NCBI RefSeq assembly: GCF_018326005.1
Contig: NZ_AP021903.1
Coordinates: 248,001-312,000 of the forward strand
DNA from: Pseudomonas sp. Seg1
GTDB lineage: Bacteria; Pseudomonadota; Gammaproteobacteria; Pseudomonadales; Pseudomonadaceae
Length of the DNA stretch: 64,000 bases
Reading direction: 5' to 3'
Position numbers and translations under genes: made by a program. Numbering within the stretch: the stretch's first letter is position 1; each line of letters starts with the position of its first letter. Positions 26,127 to 36,011 of the stretch are shown here, piece after piece. The notes below the pieces were generated by a model. The model searched no databases, was not told the origin of the DNA, and worked only from the letters and a program-made list of their open reading frames with translations.

Positions 26127-27287
26127 TTAGTCAGGCCAATGCCACGCCGGCTCATCCAGCACCCGCTGCCCGACAATCCCGGTCTGCCCCAGCGTTTTCT
26201 CCAGCACGATGCAATTGCACTCGGGGTCTTCCTGCAACGCCGAAATCAATCGCCGCGCGTGGGACACCACCCACACCTGACATTCCTCCGAGGCGCGCAT
26301 GATCAACCGCGCCAGCGCCGGCAACAGGTCTGGATGCAGACTGGTTTCCGGCTCGTTCAGCACCATCAGTGACGGTGGCCGTGGCGTCAGCAACGCAGCA
26401 ATCAGCAGCAGATAACGCAAGGTCCCGTCCGACAACTCGGCGGCGGACAACGCCCGCAACAGCCCTTCCTGATAAAACTCGATGGCAAAGCGTCCACCGG
26501 CCAGCGGCGCGATGTTCAGTCGTGCGCCGGGAAACGCGTCGCTGATCGCCGCCTGCAAAGCATCCGGGTCGCCGATTTCGCGGATCGTCTGCAACGCCGC
26601 CGCCAGGTCCCGCCCATCGTGATGCAAAACCGGCGTGCGCGTGCCCAGTTGTGGCTGACGCACCGGGGCATCGGTGTCGCTGCGAAAGTGATCGTAGAAG
26701 CGCCAGCGGCGGATGAACTCGCGCATCTGGAACACTTCCGGCGAGCTGCGCAGGCTGCCGACCTGATCGAACAGGCTGTCGAAATTCGGCGTGTGTTGCG
26801 CCAGCACATCCCAGCTGCGGCCTTCGCGAGCGCGGATCATCGGCCCGTCGCGATCCACCAACAGGCTGGCCGGGCGATAGAACGGCCCGGCCCAGATGCA
26901 TTCCTTTTTGATTTCCGGGTCGAGGGAAAAAAACGAGTGGCTGGGCTCGGGCAAGCCCAGGGCGATTGAATAACTGAAATCCTCCCCGGCAAACCCCAGA
27001 CGCAGACGCTTCACGCCTTGACGCACGGTTGGCTCGATCGCCACTTCGCCGTTGCGCATGCGTCGGCTGATGGTTTCCGGACCGGCCCAGAACGTCGAGT
27101 CCAGCCCGCCCTCACGGGCCAGCGCATTGACCACGCCGCCCTGCGCGGTCTCGGCCAACAGACGCAAGGCGCGGTAGAGGTTGGATTTGCCACTGCCGTT
27201 GGGGCCGGTGATCAGATTCAGCCGACCCAGCGGGATTACCAATTTATTGATCGAGCGGTAATTGGCCACCGCGAGGGTCTTGAGCAT
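26127..27287 (-). CDS. AAA family ATPase (RecF/OLD-like, COG4637 type)
   Basis: This 386-residue single-domain ATPase has Walker A GPNGSGKS at 28-35 right after an N-terminal ANYRSINKLVIPLGRL strand pattern. A late Walker B is LMVLNEPETSLHPDLLPAL, and the switch region is WVVSHARRLI. This is the compact SMC/RecF-like layout without a nuclease (TOPRIM) domain. Its function is unknown. Related proteins occur alone in many bacteria, and no anti-phage partner gene lies next to it here, so I do not call it a defence system. Confidence 0.82.
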   Translation of the reverse strand: MLKTLAVANYRSINKLVIPLGRLNLITGPNGSGKSNLYRALRLLAETAQGGVVNALAREGGLDSTFWAGPETISRRMRNGEVAIEPTVRQGVKRLRLGFAGEDFSYSIALGLPEPSHSFFSLDPEIKKECIWAGPFYRPASLLVDRDGPMIRAREGRSWDVLAQHTPNFDSLFDQVGSLRSSPEVFQMREFIRRWRFYDHFRSDTDAPVRQPQLGTRTPVLHHDGRDLAAALQTIREIGDPDALQAAISDAFPGARLNIAPLAGGRFAIEFYQEGLLRALSAAELSDGTLRYLLLIAALLTPRPPSLMVLNEPETSLHPDLLPALARLIMRASEECQVWVVSHARRLISALQEDPECNCIVLEKTLGQTGIVGQRVLDEPAWHWPD

Positions 27288-27334
27288 GGGCGTTTCCTTA
27301 TGCCGGAGCCGCTAGTTTGCCGCGCTGGTACCTA

Positions 27335-27468
27335 TGTGGCGAGCGAGCTTGCTCGCGCCCGGCTACGCAGCAGTCGTAAAGCGGCCGCCACGTTTTAACA
27401 GAAAGAGCGTGACGGTGGACTGTCGGGGGCGCTTCGCACCCCAGCGCGAGCAAGTTCTCTCGCCACAG
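27335..27468. repeat. inverted repeat (TGTGGCGAGCGAGCTTGCTC class)
   Basis: TGTGGCGAGCGAGCTTGCTC at about 27335 pairs imperfectly with GAGCAAGTTCTCTCGCCACA ending at 27468, and the interior GCAGCAGTCGTAAA resembles the other elements. It fills most of the 286 bases between the AAA gene and the efflux operon. TTATTCCC at 27489 is close to the efflux promoter. Confidence 0.8.
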
Positions 27469-27573
27469 GAATCATGGCGAAAATTGCGTTATTCCCGTGA
27501 GCGAACGTTGAACCCTGTTCTAAGCTCACAGTCGTATCGTCACTTGCACGTTCGTACACAGGAAGGAGTCTGC

Positions 27574-28677
27574 ATGGCGAGTCCCGGTTTGAAAACAGCG
27601 GTCATGCTGAGTCTGTTCACATTGCTGACCGCGTGCGGGGAGAAAAAAGCGCCGCAGGAATACCTGCCACGCGTCTTCGTGCAAGAGGTCAAACCCGCGG
27701 ACTACGCGGCTGCCGTGACCCTCACCGGCGATGTGCAGGCGCGTGTGCAGACCGAGTTGTCGTTCCGCGTCGGCGGCAAGATCATCCAGCGCATGGTCGA
27801 TGTCGGTGACCGGGTGACGGCCAGACAAGTGCTGGCCAAACTCGATCCCAAGGACTTGCAGACCAACGTCGACTCGGCGCAGGCCCAAGTGGTCGCCGAA
27901 CAGGCGCGGGTCAAGCAGACCGCTGCGGCATTCGTGCGTCAGCAAAAACTGTTGCCCAAGGGTTACACCAGCCAAAGCGAATACGATTCCGCGCAGGCGG
28001 CGTTGCGCAGCAGCCAGAGCGCGTTGAGCGCGGCGCAGGCGCAACTGGCCAATGCCAAGGATCAACTGAGTTACACCTCGTTGATTGCCGACGCCCCCGG
28101 GATCATCACCGAGCGCCAGGCCGAGGTCGGCCAAGTGGTGCAGGCCACGGCGCCGATGTTCAAACTGGCCCGTGACGGTGACCGCGACGCGGTCTTCAAT
28201 GTGTACGAATCGCTGTTGGCCGAGCGGCCGTCGGATCGCTCGATTGTGGTCAGCCTGCTCGACAATCCCAATATCAAAACCACCGGCACCGTGCGAGAAG
28301 TCACCCCGGCGGTGTCGGCGCAGTCCGGCACCGTGCAAGTCAAAGTCACCCTCGACAAACTGCCGCCGGGCATGCAGCTCGGCTCGGTGGTCAGCGCCAC
28401 CGCCAAAGGCTCCGGCAAATCGGCGGTCGAGCTGCCTTGGTCGGCGCTGACCAAAAACATCAGCGACCCCGCCGTGTGGATGGTCGACGAGCAAGGGCTG
28501 GCGCAATTGCACACGGTCACGGTCGGCCGTTACCTGACCGGCAAAGTGATCATCAGCGAAGGCCTCAAGGGCGGCGAGAAAGTCATCGTTGCCGGCGGAC
28601 AGTTGTTGCACCCCGGCATGAAAGTCGAGATTGCCGAAAACACCTATAAGGATCTGCAACCGGGAGCACAGCCATGA
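27574..28677 (+). CDS. triA: RND efflux adaptor lipoprotein 1 (TriA-like)
   Basis: This 367-residue membrane-fusion protein starts at 27574 after a strong GGAAGGAG. The lipobox LLTAC gives a lipidated Cys21. The lipoyl half-motif (ELSFRVGGKIIQRMVDVGD), a helical hairpin (about 105-175) and a beta-barrel region follow in normal order. Two different adaptors in a row before one RND pump match TriA-TriB-TriC of P. aeruginosa (triclosan efflux). The upstream 80 codons of open frame are not used. It overlaps the next gene by 4 bases. Confidence 0.85.
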   Translation: MASPGLKTAVMLSLFTLLTACGEKKAPQEYLPRVFVQEVKPADYAAAVTLTGDVQARVQTELSFRVGGKIIQRMVDVGDRVTARQVLAKLDPKDLQTNVDSAQAQVVAEQARVKQTAAAFVRQQKLLPKGYTSQSEYDSAQAALRSSQSALSAAQAQLANAKDQLSYTSLIADAPGIITERQAEVGQVVQATAPMFKLARDGDRDAVFNVYESLLAERPSDRSIVVSLLDNPNIKTTGTVREVTPAVSAQSGTVQVKVTLDKLPPGMQLGSVVSATAKGSGKSAVELPWSALTKNISDPAVWMVDEQGLAQLHTVTVGRYLTGKVIISEGLKGGEKVIVAGGQLLHPGMKVEIAENTYKDLQPGAQP

Positions 28678-29738
28678 AGTCTCTATGGCTGTTATCCGTA
28701 GCAGTGTTGTTGGCCGGGTGCTCGAAGAAAGAACCGCCGCCCGAGCCTGTGCGCCCGGTGCTGTCGATCAAGGTTCAGGCGTTGAACGAGGAAACCCTCG
28801 GGCGTTTCGCCGGCAGCATTCAGGCGCGCTACGAGAGCAACACCGGTTTCCGTGTCGGCGGGCGTATTGCCAGCCGTAACGTCGATGTCGGCGCCGAAGT
28901 GGAGAAGGGCACGCTGCTCGCCACCCTCGATCCTTCCGACCAGCAGAACCAGTTGCGCTCGGCCCAAGGCGATCTGGCCAAGGTTCAGGCGCAGCTGATC
29001 AATGCGCAGGCCAACGCCCGACGTCAGCAAGCCCTGTTTGATCGCGGGGTCGGCGCGCAGGCGCAACTGGACATCGCCACCACGGATCTGAAAACCACCC
29101 AGGCCTCGCTTGAGCAGGCGCGGGCGGCGGTCAACCAGAGCAAGGATCAACTCGACTACACCCAGTTGCGCTCTGATCACAAAGCCGTGGTCACCGCGTG
29201 GAATGCCGAGGCCGGGCAAGTGGTCACCGCTGGCCAACAAGTGGTGACGCTGGCGCAACCGGACATCAAGGAAGCGGTGATCGACCTGCCGGACACGCTG
29301 GTCGATCAGATCCCCAGTGACGTGGTGTTTCTTGTCGCCGCGCAACTCGATCCGAGCATCAACACCACAGCGGTCATCCGCGAAATCGAACCGCAGGCAC
29401 AAAGCGCTACACGCACCCGTCGTGCGCGGCTGACCCTGGCGGATACACCGCCCGGGTTTCGCCTCGGCACCGCGATCAGCGTGACCCTCAGTTCAGCGAT
29501 CAAGCCACGCATCGAATTGCCAGCGACAGCGCTGCAAGAGGTCGACGGCAAAACGCGGATCTGGGTGATCGACACCCAAAGCAAAACCGTCAGCCCCCGC
29601 GACGTCAGCCTCGTCAGCCGCACCGACAGCACGGTGGTGCTGGCCGGCGGCGTGAAAAATGGCGAACGCGTGGTCAGCGCCGGCGTCAACAGCCTCAAAC
29701 CCGGACAACCCGTGAAACTTGACGAGGACAGTCAATGA
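28674..29738 (+). CDS. triB: RND efflux adaptor lipoprotein 2 (TriB-like)
   Basis: This 354-residue adaptor has a lipobox LLAGC (Cys16). TGFRVGGRIASRNVDVGAEV and the paired half after the hairpin form the lipoyl domain. It is clearly related to, but different from, the first adaptor. Both neighbours overlap by ATGA, so the three proteins are made together, probably in fixed ratio. Confidence 0.85.
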   Translation: MKSLWLLSVAVLLAGCSKKEPPPEPVRPVLSIKVQALNEETLGRFAGSIQARYESNTGFRVGGRIASRNVDVGAEVEKGTLLATLDPSDQQNQLRSAQGDLAKVQAQLINAQANARRQQALFDRGVGAQAQLDIATTDLKTTQASLEQARAAVNQSKDQLDYTQLRSDHKAVVTAWNAEAGQVVTAGQQVVTLAQPDIKEAVIDLPDTLVDQIPSDVVFLVAAQLDPSINTTAVIREIEPQAQSATRTRRARLTLADTPPGFRLGTAISVTLSSAIKPRIELPATALQEVDGKTRIWVIDTQSKTVSPRDVSLVSRTDSTVVLAGGVKNGERVVSAGVNSLKPGQPVKLDEDSQ

Positions 29739-32700
29739 AAGGCTCTTTCAACCTCTCCGAATGGGCCCTCAAGCATCAGTCGTTCGTCTGGTATCTGATG
29801 TTCGTGGCATTGCTGATGGGGGTGTTTTCGTACTTCAATCTGGGTCGTGAAGAAGACCCTTCGTTCACCATCAAGACCATGGTGATCCAGAGCAAATGGC
29901 CGGGTGCGACCCAGGAAGAAACCCTCAAGCAGATCACCGACCGCATCGAGAAAAAACTCGAAGAGCTCGACTCCCTCGACTACGTGAAAAGCTACACGCG
30001 CCCCGGTGAGTCGACGGTGTACGTGTACCTGCGCGACACCACCAGCGCCAAGGACATTCCGCAAATCTGGTACCAGGTGCGCAAGAAGATCGATGACATT
30101 CGCGGGCAGTTTCCCAAGGGTATTCAGGGGCCGGGATTCAACGATGAGTTCGGCGACGTCTACGGCTCGGTCTACGCGTTTACCGCCGACGGCCTGACCA
30201 TGCGCCAGTTGCGCGATTACGTGGAACAGGCGCGGGCCGAGATCCGCAATGTGCCCGGGCTGGGCAAGATCGAGATGGTCGGCCAGCAGGACGAAGTGAT
30301 TTACCTGAACTTCTCCACACGCAAACTGGCGGCGCTGGGCATCGATCAGCGCCAGGTGGTGCAGAGCCTGCAATCGCAGAACGCGGTGACGCCGGCCGGG
30401 GTGATCGAGGCAGGGCCGGAGCGCATTTCCGTGCGCACCTCCGGGCAGTTCGCTTCGGAGAAGGATCTGGCCGAGGTCAATCTCAAACTCAATGACCGCT
30501 TCTATCGTCTGGCCGACATCGCTGACATCAGCCGTGGTTACGTCGACCCGGCCACCCCGGAGTTTCGTTTCGACGGCAAACCGGCCATCGGTCTGGCGAT
30601 TGCCATGCAGAAGGGCGGCAACGTTCAGGAGTTCGGTAAAGCCCTGCACGCGCGTATCGATCAACTCACCGCTGATCTGCCGGTAGGCGTCGGCGTGCAC
30701 ACGGTTTCCGATCAGGCCGTGGTGGTGGAAGAGGCTGTTGGCGGTTTCACCAGCGCCTTGTTCGAAGCGGTAATCATCGTTCTGGTGGTGAGCTTCATCA
30801 GCCTCGGTGTACGCGCCGGGCTGGTGGTGGCGTGCTCGATTCCGCTGGTGCTGGCGATGGTGTTTGTGTTCATGGAATACAGCGGCATCACCATGCAGCG
30901 GATTTCCCTTGGCGCACTGATCATCGCCCTCGGCCTGTTGGTCGACGACGCGATGATCACCGTGGAGATGATGGTCACGCGCCTGGAAATGGGCGAGACC
31001 CGGGAGCAGGCGGCCACGTTCGCCTACACCTCGACGGCGTTCCCGATGCTCACCGGCACGCTGGTGACCGTGGCCGGTTTCGTGCCCATCGGCCTCAACG
31101 CCAGTTCTGCCGGTGAGTACACCTTCACCCTGTTCGCGGTAATCGCCGTGGCGATGCTGGTGTCGTGGGTGGTGGCGGTGTTCTTTGCGCCGGTGATCGG
31201 CGTGCACATTCTCAGTGCCAACGTGAAACCCCATGCGGCCGAACCCGGTCGCATCGGTCGTGCATTCAACCATGGCTTGTTGTGGTCGATGCGCAACCGC
31301 TGGTGGGCGATCGGCATCACGGTTGTGTGCTTTGTGCTGGCGGTGTTTTGCATGCGCTTTGTGCAGAACCAGTTCTTCCCGTCCTCCGATCGCCCGGAGA
31401 TTCTGGTCGACCTGAACCTGCCGCAAAACGCCTCTATCGATGAAACCCGCAAGGCTGTCGACAAGCTTGAGGAAAGCCTCAAGGGCGATCCGGATATCGT
31501 GCGCTGGAGCACTTACATCGGCCAGGGCGCGATCCGTTTCTACCTGCCGCTCGATCAGCAACTGCAAAACCCGTACTACGCGCAACTGGTCATCGTCAGC
31601 AAAGACTTCGAGGCCCGCGAAGCGTTGAGCCAGCGCTTGCGTGAGCGTTTGCACAAGGACTTCGTCGGCATTGGCAGCTACGTGCAGGCGCTGGAAATGG
31701 GCCCGCCGGTGGGGCGCCCGATCCAGTACCGGGTCAGCGGCAAGGACATCGATCAGGTGCGCAAACACGCCATCGACCTCGCCACCGAGCTGGACAAGAA
31801 CCCACACATCGGCGAGATCATTTACGACTGGAACGAGCCGGGCAAAGTCCTGCGCATCGACATCGCCCAAGACAAGGCGCGCCAGCTCGGGCTGTCGTCC
31901 GAAGACGTGGCGAACCTGATGAACAGCATCGTCAGTGGCTCGCCGTTGACCCAGGTCGATGACGATATCTATCTGATCAACGTCGTCGGGCGCGCCGTGG
32001 ATTCCGAACGTGGTACCCCGGAAACCCTGCAGAACCTGCAAATCGTCACGCCCGGCGGCACGTCGATTCCGCTGCTGGCGTTCGCCACTGTGCGTTATGA
32101 ACTGGAACAGCCGCTGGTGTGGCGTCGTGACCGTTTGCCGACCATCACCATTAAGGCGTCGGTGCGCGACGAAATTCAGCCGACCGATCTGGTGAAACTG
32201 CTCAAGCCGTCCATTGATGCCTTCGCCGAAAAACTCCCGGTCGGCTACAAAGTCGCCACCGGCGGTACGGTCGAGGAGAGCGGCAAGGCGCAAGGGCCGA
32301 TTGCCAAGGTGTTGCCGCTGATGCTGTTCCTGATGGCGACGTTCCTGATGATCCAGTTGCACAGCGTGCAGAAGATGTTCCTGGTGGCGAGTGTCGCGCC
32401 GCTGGGGCTGATCGGCGTGGTGCTGGCGCTGGTGCCGACCGGTACGCCGATGGGCTTCGTGGCGATTCTGGGGATTCTGGCGCTGATCGGCATCATCATC
32501 CGCAACTCGGTGATTCTGGTGACGCAGATCGATGAGTTCGAGCAGAAAGGCTACGCGCCGTGGGACGCGGTGGTGGAAGCCACCGAACACCGGCGCCGCC
32601 CGATCCTGCTGACCGCAGCGGCGGCGAGCATGGGCATGATCCCGATTGCCCGGGAAGTGTTCTGGGGGCCGATGGCCTACGCGATGATTGGCGGCATCGT

Positions 32701-32800
32701 GATTGCGACGCTGCTGACGCTGCTGTTTCTGCCGGCGCTGTATGTGGCCTGGTACAAGATTCGTGAGCCGAAGAAGGACTCATCGTCATCGAGCCATTGA
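29735..32800 (+). CDS. triC: RND efflux pump inner-membrane transporter (TriC-like)
   Basis: This 1021-residue RND pump has a first membrane helix at about 15-33 and a periplasmic porter domain. A membrane bundle includes SLGALIIALGLLVDDAMITVEM, with the paired Asp residues that carry protons. A second periplasmic domain and a final helix bundle follow (IPIAREVFWGPMAYAMIGGI near the end). No outer-membrane factor is encoded here, so it must use a TolC/OpmH-type channel from elsewhere, as TriABC does. The antisense 952-codon frame is a shadow. Confidence 0.88.
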   Translation: MKGSFNLSEWALKHQSFVWYLMFVALLMGVFSYFNLGREEDPSFTIKTMVIQSKWPGATQEETLKQITDRIEKKLEELDSLDYVKSYTRPGESTVYVYLRDTTSAKDIPQIWYQVRKKIDDIRGQFPKGIQGPGFNDEFGDVYGSVYAFTADGLTMRQLRDYVEQARAEIRNVPGLGKIEMVGQQDEVIYLNFSTRKLAALGIDQRQVVQSLQSQNAVTPAGVIEAGPERISVRTSGQFASEKDLAEVNLKLNDRFYRLADIADISRGYVDPATPEFRFDGKPAIGLAIAMQKGGNVQEFGKALHARIDQLTADLPVGVGVHTVSDQAVVVEEAVGGFTSALFEAVIIVLVVSFISLGVRAGLVVACSIPLVLAMVFVFMEYSGITMQRISLGALIIALGLLVDDAMITVEMMVTRLEMGETREQAATFAYTSTAFPMLTGTLVTVAGFVPIGLNASSAGEYTFTLFAVIAVAMLVSWVVAVFFAPVIGVHILSANVKPHAAEPGRIGRAFNHGLLWSMRNRWWAIGITVVCFVLAVFCMRFVQNQFFPSSDRPEILVDLNLPQNASIDETRKAVDKLEESLKGDPDIVRWSTYIGQGAIRFYLPLDQQLQNPYYAQLVIVSKDFEAREALSQRLRERLHKDFVGIGSYVQALEMGPPVGRPIQYRVSGKDIDQVRKHAIDLATELDKNPHIGEIIYDWNEPGKVLRIDIAQDKARQLGLSSEDVANLMNSIVSGSPLTQVDDDIYLINVVGRAVDSERGTPETLQNLQIVTPGGTSIPLLAFATVRYELEQPLVWRRDRLPTITIKASVRDEIQPTDLVKLLKPSIDAFAEKLPVGYKVATGGTVEESGKAQGPIAKVLPLMLFLMATFLMIQLHSVQKMFLVASVAPLGLIGVVLALVPTGTPMGFVAILGILALIGIIIRNSVILVTQIDEFEQKGYAPWDAVVEATEHRRRPILLTAAAASMGMIPIAREVFWGPMAYAMIGGIVIATLLTLLFLPALYVAWYKIREPKKDSSSSSH

Positions 32801-32890
32801 TTGTGCCCGTTACATCTTTGGGAACGGTCTGACTTACAACCACGGTCGATTGCTTTATCGTCCTTCCTCCGTTTGGGGGAGGGACGCCTG

Positions 32891-35143
32891 ATGTCGACTG
32901 TTGCTTGCTGGTTGCGCCAACTGCTGCTGATGGTCGGCCTGTGCCTGCCACCCTCGTTGCACGCCGAGACGTTTCTGCAAAATTCGCTGTGGCGGGTGCA
33001 GATCGACCCAGCGACCCTCGCTGTGCAAGTCACTCCGACCAACAGTGCAGCTGTGCAGGCCTCGTCTGGTGTTGAAGCACACAAAGTCAGCAACCTGGTA
33101 CAGCGTGGTAATCACCTGGACTGGCACTGGGACGACGGCGCTTGGTCCCTCAGCGTCGATCTTGATGAGCGTGACCTGTCCTTTTCTATCAGCGCTCGTG
33201 ATCCCGCCGAACTCGATTTTTTGCGCCAACCCGGCACTGCCATGGGCAAAGGCTTGATCTGGCCCTTGGCCGAAGGGCATTACGTACCGCGTGGCGATCC
33301 GGTCTGGCAGGCGTTTCTGTTGAATCAGGGGCCGCTCAACAGCACCCAGGATCTGAGCCTGCCGCTGTGGGGTGTCGAACACGAGGGTTTCAGCCTCAAC
33401 TGGTTGCTGGGCAATCCCTACAACAATCAACTGCTGTTCAGTGCCGACGGCGACACGCTGGCGTTGGCGGTGCGGCATCAATTCACGCCACTCGCTCCTT
33501 CGACGCCGCTGACGTTCAGTCTGTATCTGGGCGAAAGCGACCCGTTGGCGGGAGCCAGACGTTACCGGCAATGGCTGATTGATAACGGTCGTTATGAAAC
33601 CCTTGCCGGCAAACTTGAGAAAACTCCGCAGGCCGCCAAGCTGCTGGGAGCCAGTCATATCTATCTGTGGGGCAATGATCTACTGGGGCAAAAAGATGTG
33701 CAAAACTGGCCGGCACTGCTCGGCAAGTTACGTGGCCAGACGCCTTTGGCCACTGCGCTGCGCGCCGGCATGGACCGTGAATCCTTGCAGCTGCTTGCCA
33801 GCGAAACGGAGCTCAATCGCTACCAGCAAACTGTCGTGTTGCGTGGCCTCAACCGTGCGCTGAACACCCAGGCGCGTAAAACCTGGCAAGCCCGCGCCGA
33901 GCCGGACGTACGGGCATTGGTCAAAGGTTACGCAGTGCTGCGCGGGGAATTGGCTGACCAGTTCGCCGAAGCCTTGACTGTCGATCCCAAGCATTGGGGC
34001 AACAGCCTGTCGCTCGATACGGTCGAGCGCTTGCAAAGCGCCGGGCTGTCGCGCTTGTGGCTGGGACTTGGCGAGGGCTGGGAGGGCGGACTCTGGCACC
34101 CGGAGGCGGTTAGCGCAGGCGTCAAGGCGGGGTATCTGATCGCGCCGTATGATTCTTACGAAACAGCGCTGAGCCGGGACGAGAACCCGGACTGGACCAC
34201 GGCGCATCTGGGCGACAGGGCGAACATCGAGTGCGCCATCGTGCTGGAAAGCGGTGTGATGAAGAGCGGCTTTCAGCAGTCGGGACATTACACCGACCCC
34301 CGTTGCGTGCGTCCTTTGCTGGAACAGCGGGTCAAAGCCATCAGCACTGCCGCCGGTTTCAACAGCTGGTTCCTCGACGCCTATGCCACAGGCATGGTGT
34401 TCGACAGCTACCGTCCCGGCGCCACCATGACTCAGGCACAAAACGCCGAAGGTAACGTCGAAGCTTCGCGCTGGATCAACCAGGCATTGCAACTACCCAG
34501 CGGCTCCGAAGACGGCAACGCAACGACGGCTCAAGGCGTGCTGTTCGCCCATGGCATGCAGACGCCGGTGATCGGTTGGGGCGACGCCGACATGAGCAAG
34601 AACCCTGATTCCGAGTACTTCGTTGGCAAATGGTATCCGCCTGAGCAACCGGCCGTGTTCTTCAAGTCTGTACCGATCAAAGAGCCGTATCGGCGTCTTC
34701 ATTTTGATCCGGCCAGCCGTTTACCGTTGTACCAGGCGGTGTTCCACGGGTCGCTCATCACCACGCATCACTGGCTTTATGACAGTCTCAAGCTGAGCAA
34801 TGTACGGGTGGAGAATGAACTGACTCAGTTGCTCTACAACGTACCGCCGCTCTATCACCTGAGTGCGGCAACGCTGGCGCAACGCTTACCGTTGATTGCG
34901 CGTCAGGATGCGTTCTTCCGCCCGCTGCACGAGCGCCTGGCGATGCAGAGCCTGATCGGTTTCAAATGGCTGAGCGAGGATCGACGGGTGCAGCAGACTT
35001 CCTTTGAAGACGGCACTCGGCTGTTGGCCAATTTCGATCAGGCTTCGCGTGAAGTGCTCGGCCAGACTTTGCCCGGTGAAAGCATTACGGTATTGACGCC
35101 CGACGGGGCCGTCAGCCGCTACCGCGTGCAGTCTTCGCCCTGA
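32891..35143 (+). CDS. exported glycoside-hydrolase-like protein (GH129/GH101-like, tentative)
   Basis: The protein has 750 residues from the ATG at 32891, which has a GGGAGGGA ribosome site; the frame is open 30 codons earlier. A signal peptide ends near SLHA-ET (about residue 25). An N-terminal beta-rich part (about 26-230) is followed by an alpha/beta barrel-like part. That part contains HIYLWGNDLLG, YLIAPYDSYETA and NSWFLDAYATG; Asp496 in the last is a candidate catalytic residue. This resembles the GH129/GH101-like alpha-N-acetylgalactosaminidase group, but the match is remembered, not computed. It starts 90 bases after the pump gene, so it may be in the same transcript. Confidence 0.6.
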   Translation: MSTVACWLRQLLLMVGLCLPPSLHAETFLQNSLWRVQIDPATLAVQVTPTNSAAVQASSGVEAHKVSNLVQRGNHLDWHWDDGAWSLSVDLDERDLSFSISARDPAELDFLRQPGTAMGKGLIWPLAEGHYVPRGDPVWQAFLLNQGPLNSTQDLSLPLWGVEHEGFSLNWLLGNPYNNQLLFSADGDTLALAVRHQFTPLAPSTPLTFSLYLGESDPLAGARRYRQWLIDNGRYETLAGKLEKTPQAAKLLGASHIYLWGNDLLGQKDVQNWPALLGKLRGQTPLATALRAGMDRESLQLLASETELNRYQQTVVLRGLNRALNTQARKTWQARAEPDVRALVKGYAVLRGELADQFAEALTVDPKHWGNSLSLDTVERLQSAGLSRLWLGLGEGWEGGLWHPEAVSAGVKAGYLIAPYDSYETALSRDENPDWTTAHLGDRANIECAIVLESGVMKSGFQQSGHYTDPRCVRPLLEQRVKAISTAAGFNSWFLDAYATGMVFDSYRPGATMTQAQNAEGNVEASRWINQALQLPSGSEDGNATTAQGVLFAHGMQTPVIGWGDADMSKNPDSEYFVGKWYPPEQPAVFFKSVPIKEPYRRLHFDPASRLPLYQAVFHGSLITTHHWLYDSLKLSNVRVENELTQLLYNVPPLYHLSAATLAQRLPLIARQDAFFRPLHERLAMQSLIGFKWLSEDRRVQQTSFEDGTRLLANFDQASREVLGQTLPGESITVLTPDGAVSRYRVQSSP

Positions 35144-35144
35144 C

Positions 35145-35771
35145 TCAGCCCTTGCGCCAGACACTCGCCAACCAAGGCTGCTGCTCGCGCGGCAGCCCCG
35201 CCGGGCGGAAATAATGCTCCAGCTCTACAAACCCGGCAGCGGTCAACAACCCGCGCCACGCCTCCAGATCGTGATACGAGCCATAACGTGGCCCATTCCA
35301 GCCCTCGCGGTTATCCCCGCGTGGATTGGAACTGAACAACACCCCACTCGGTTTCAACGTATCGCGCAGTTGTTGTAGAACCCGTGGCAACTCCTGCAAC
35401 GGCACATGAAACAGCACCGCGTTGGCGAAGATGCCGTCGAAGCGTTCGGCCGGTAAATCAAGCTTCAGAAAGTCCTGGCACCACACCTCGCAGCCACTGT
35501 CCTCGCGGGCCATTTGCGCAAACCTTTCCGATCCGTCGAGGCCGACCGCGACGTGGCCCATGCGCGTAAACGTCTGCAAGTCCCGCCCCGGCCCGCAGCC
35601 GAAATCGAGAATCGTCAACGGCGCTGTGCCCTGAATGTGCCGCAGGAGCGCGTCGATGTTCTGGCTGACATCGTGATCGCGGGTGCCCTCACGGAAATCT
35701 TCGGCCACCGAGTTGTAATGGCCGAGGGTGGTGGCGGTGATCTGTTCGAGGTCGCTGGGGGTCTGCTTCAT
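35145..35771 (-). CDS. class I SAM-dependent methyltransferase
   Basis: This 208-residue methyltransferase has the SAM-binding motif LDFGCGPGRD near residue 55, an acidic VGLDGSERF at the end of strand 2, and DGIFANAVLFHV as motif IV. The fold is the UbiE/Tam type. The substrate is unknown. It is convergent with the preceding gene, with one base between the stop codons, and divergent from the HExxH protein. Confidence 0.88.
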   Translation of the reverse strand: MKQTPSDLEQITATTLGHYNSVAEDFREGTRDHDVSQNIDALLRHIQGTAPLTILDFGCGPGRDLQTFTRMGHVAVGLDGSERFAQMAREDSGCEVWCQDFLKLDLPAERFDGIFANAVLFHVPLQELPRVLQQLRDTLKPSGVLFSSNPRGDNREGWNGPRYGSYHDLEAWRGLLTAAGFVELEHYFRPAGLPREQQPWLASVWRKG

Positions 35772-36011
35772 GGGTGCGGCTGCGTGGCAAAAAGGAGGTG
35801 GGGCTGACTATAAGCGCTTTTGTGCTTGAGAGGATTGCAGCCTGCCTCAGGCTTTGGCCGGGAAGCACAAAACGCCAGCGTCTGTGCAATACATATGTAC
35901 CGCACCTGGCGGTTCGCAACCGGATGCAATGACGCCTGCGCGATAGACGACTATCGCGATATCTGCCCTGTTTTTTTCTTCGGGGGGATTCACTCAAAAA
36001 AAGGATTTTTT
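35772..36011 (+). promoter_or_regulatory. intergenic region upstream of the HExxH protein
   Basis: These 240 bases between divergent genes hold no supported gene; an in-frame extension of the next CDS exists but looks untranslated. GCGATAGACGACTATCGCGATATC (35939-35962) contains the inverted words CGATAG and CTATCG. AAAAAAAGGA before 36012 is the ribosome site. Confidence 0.35.

Noticed and set aside
26127..27287. AAA ATPase as part of a Gabija- or retron-like defence system
   Set aside because: It lacks a TOPRIM nuclease domain, and neither a UvrD-like helicase nor a reverse transcriptase gene is adjacent.
29732..32590. 952-codon open frame antisense to the RND pump gene
   Set aside because: The pump gene has clear RND signatures along its full length; the antisense product is His/Gln/Arg-rich low-complexity sequence.
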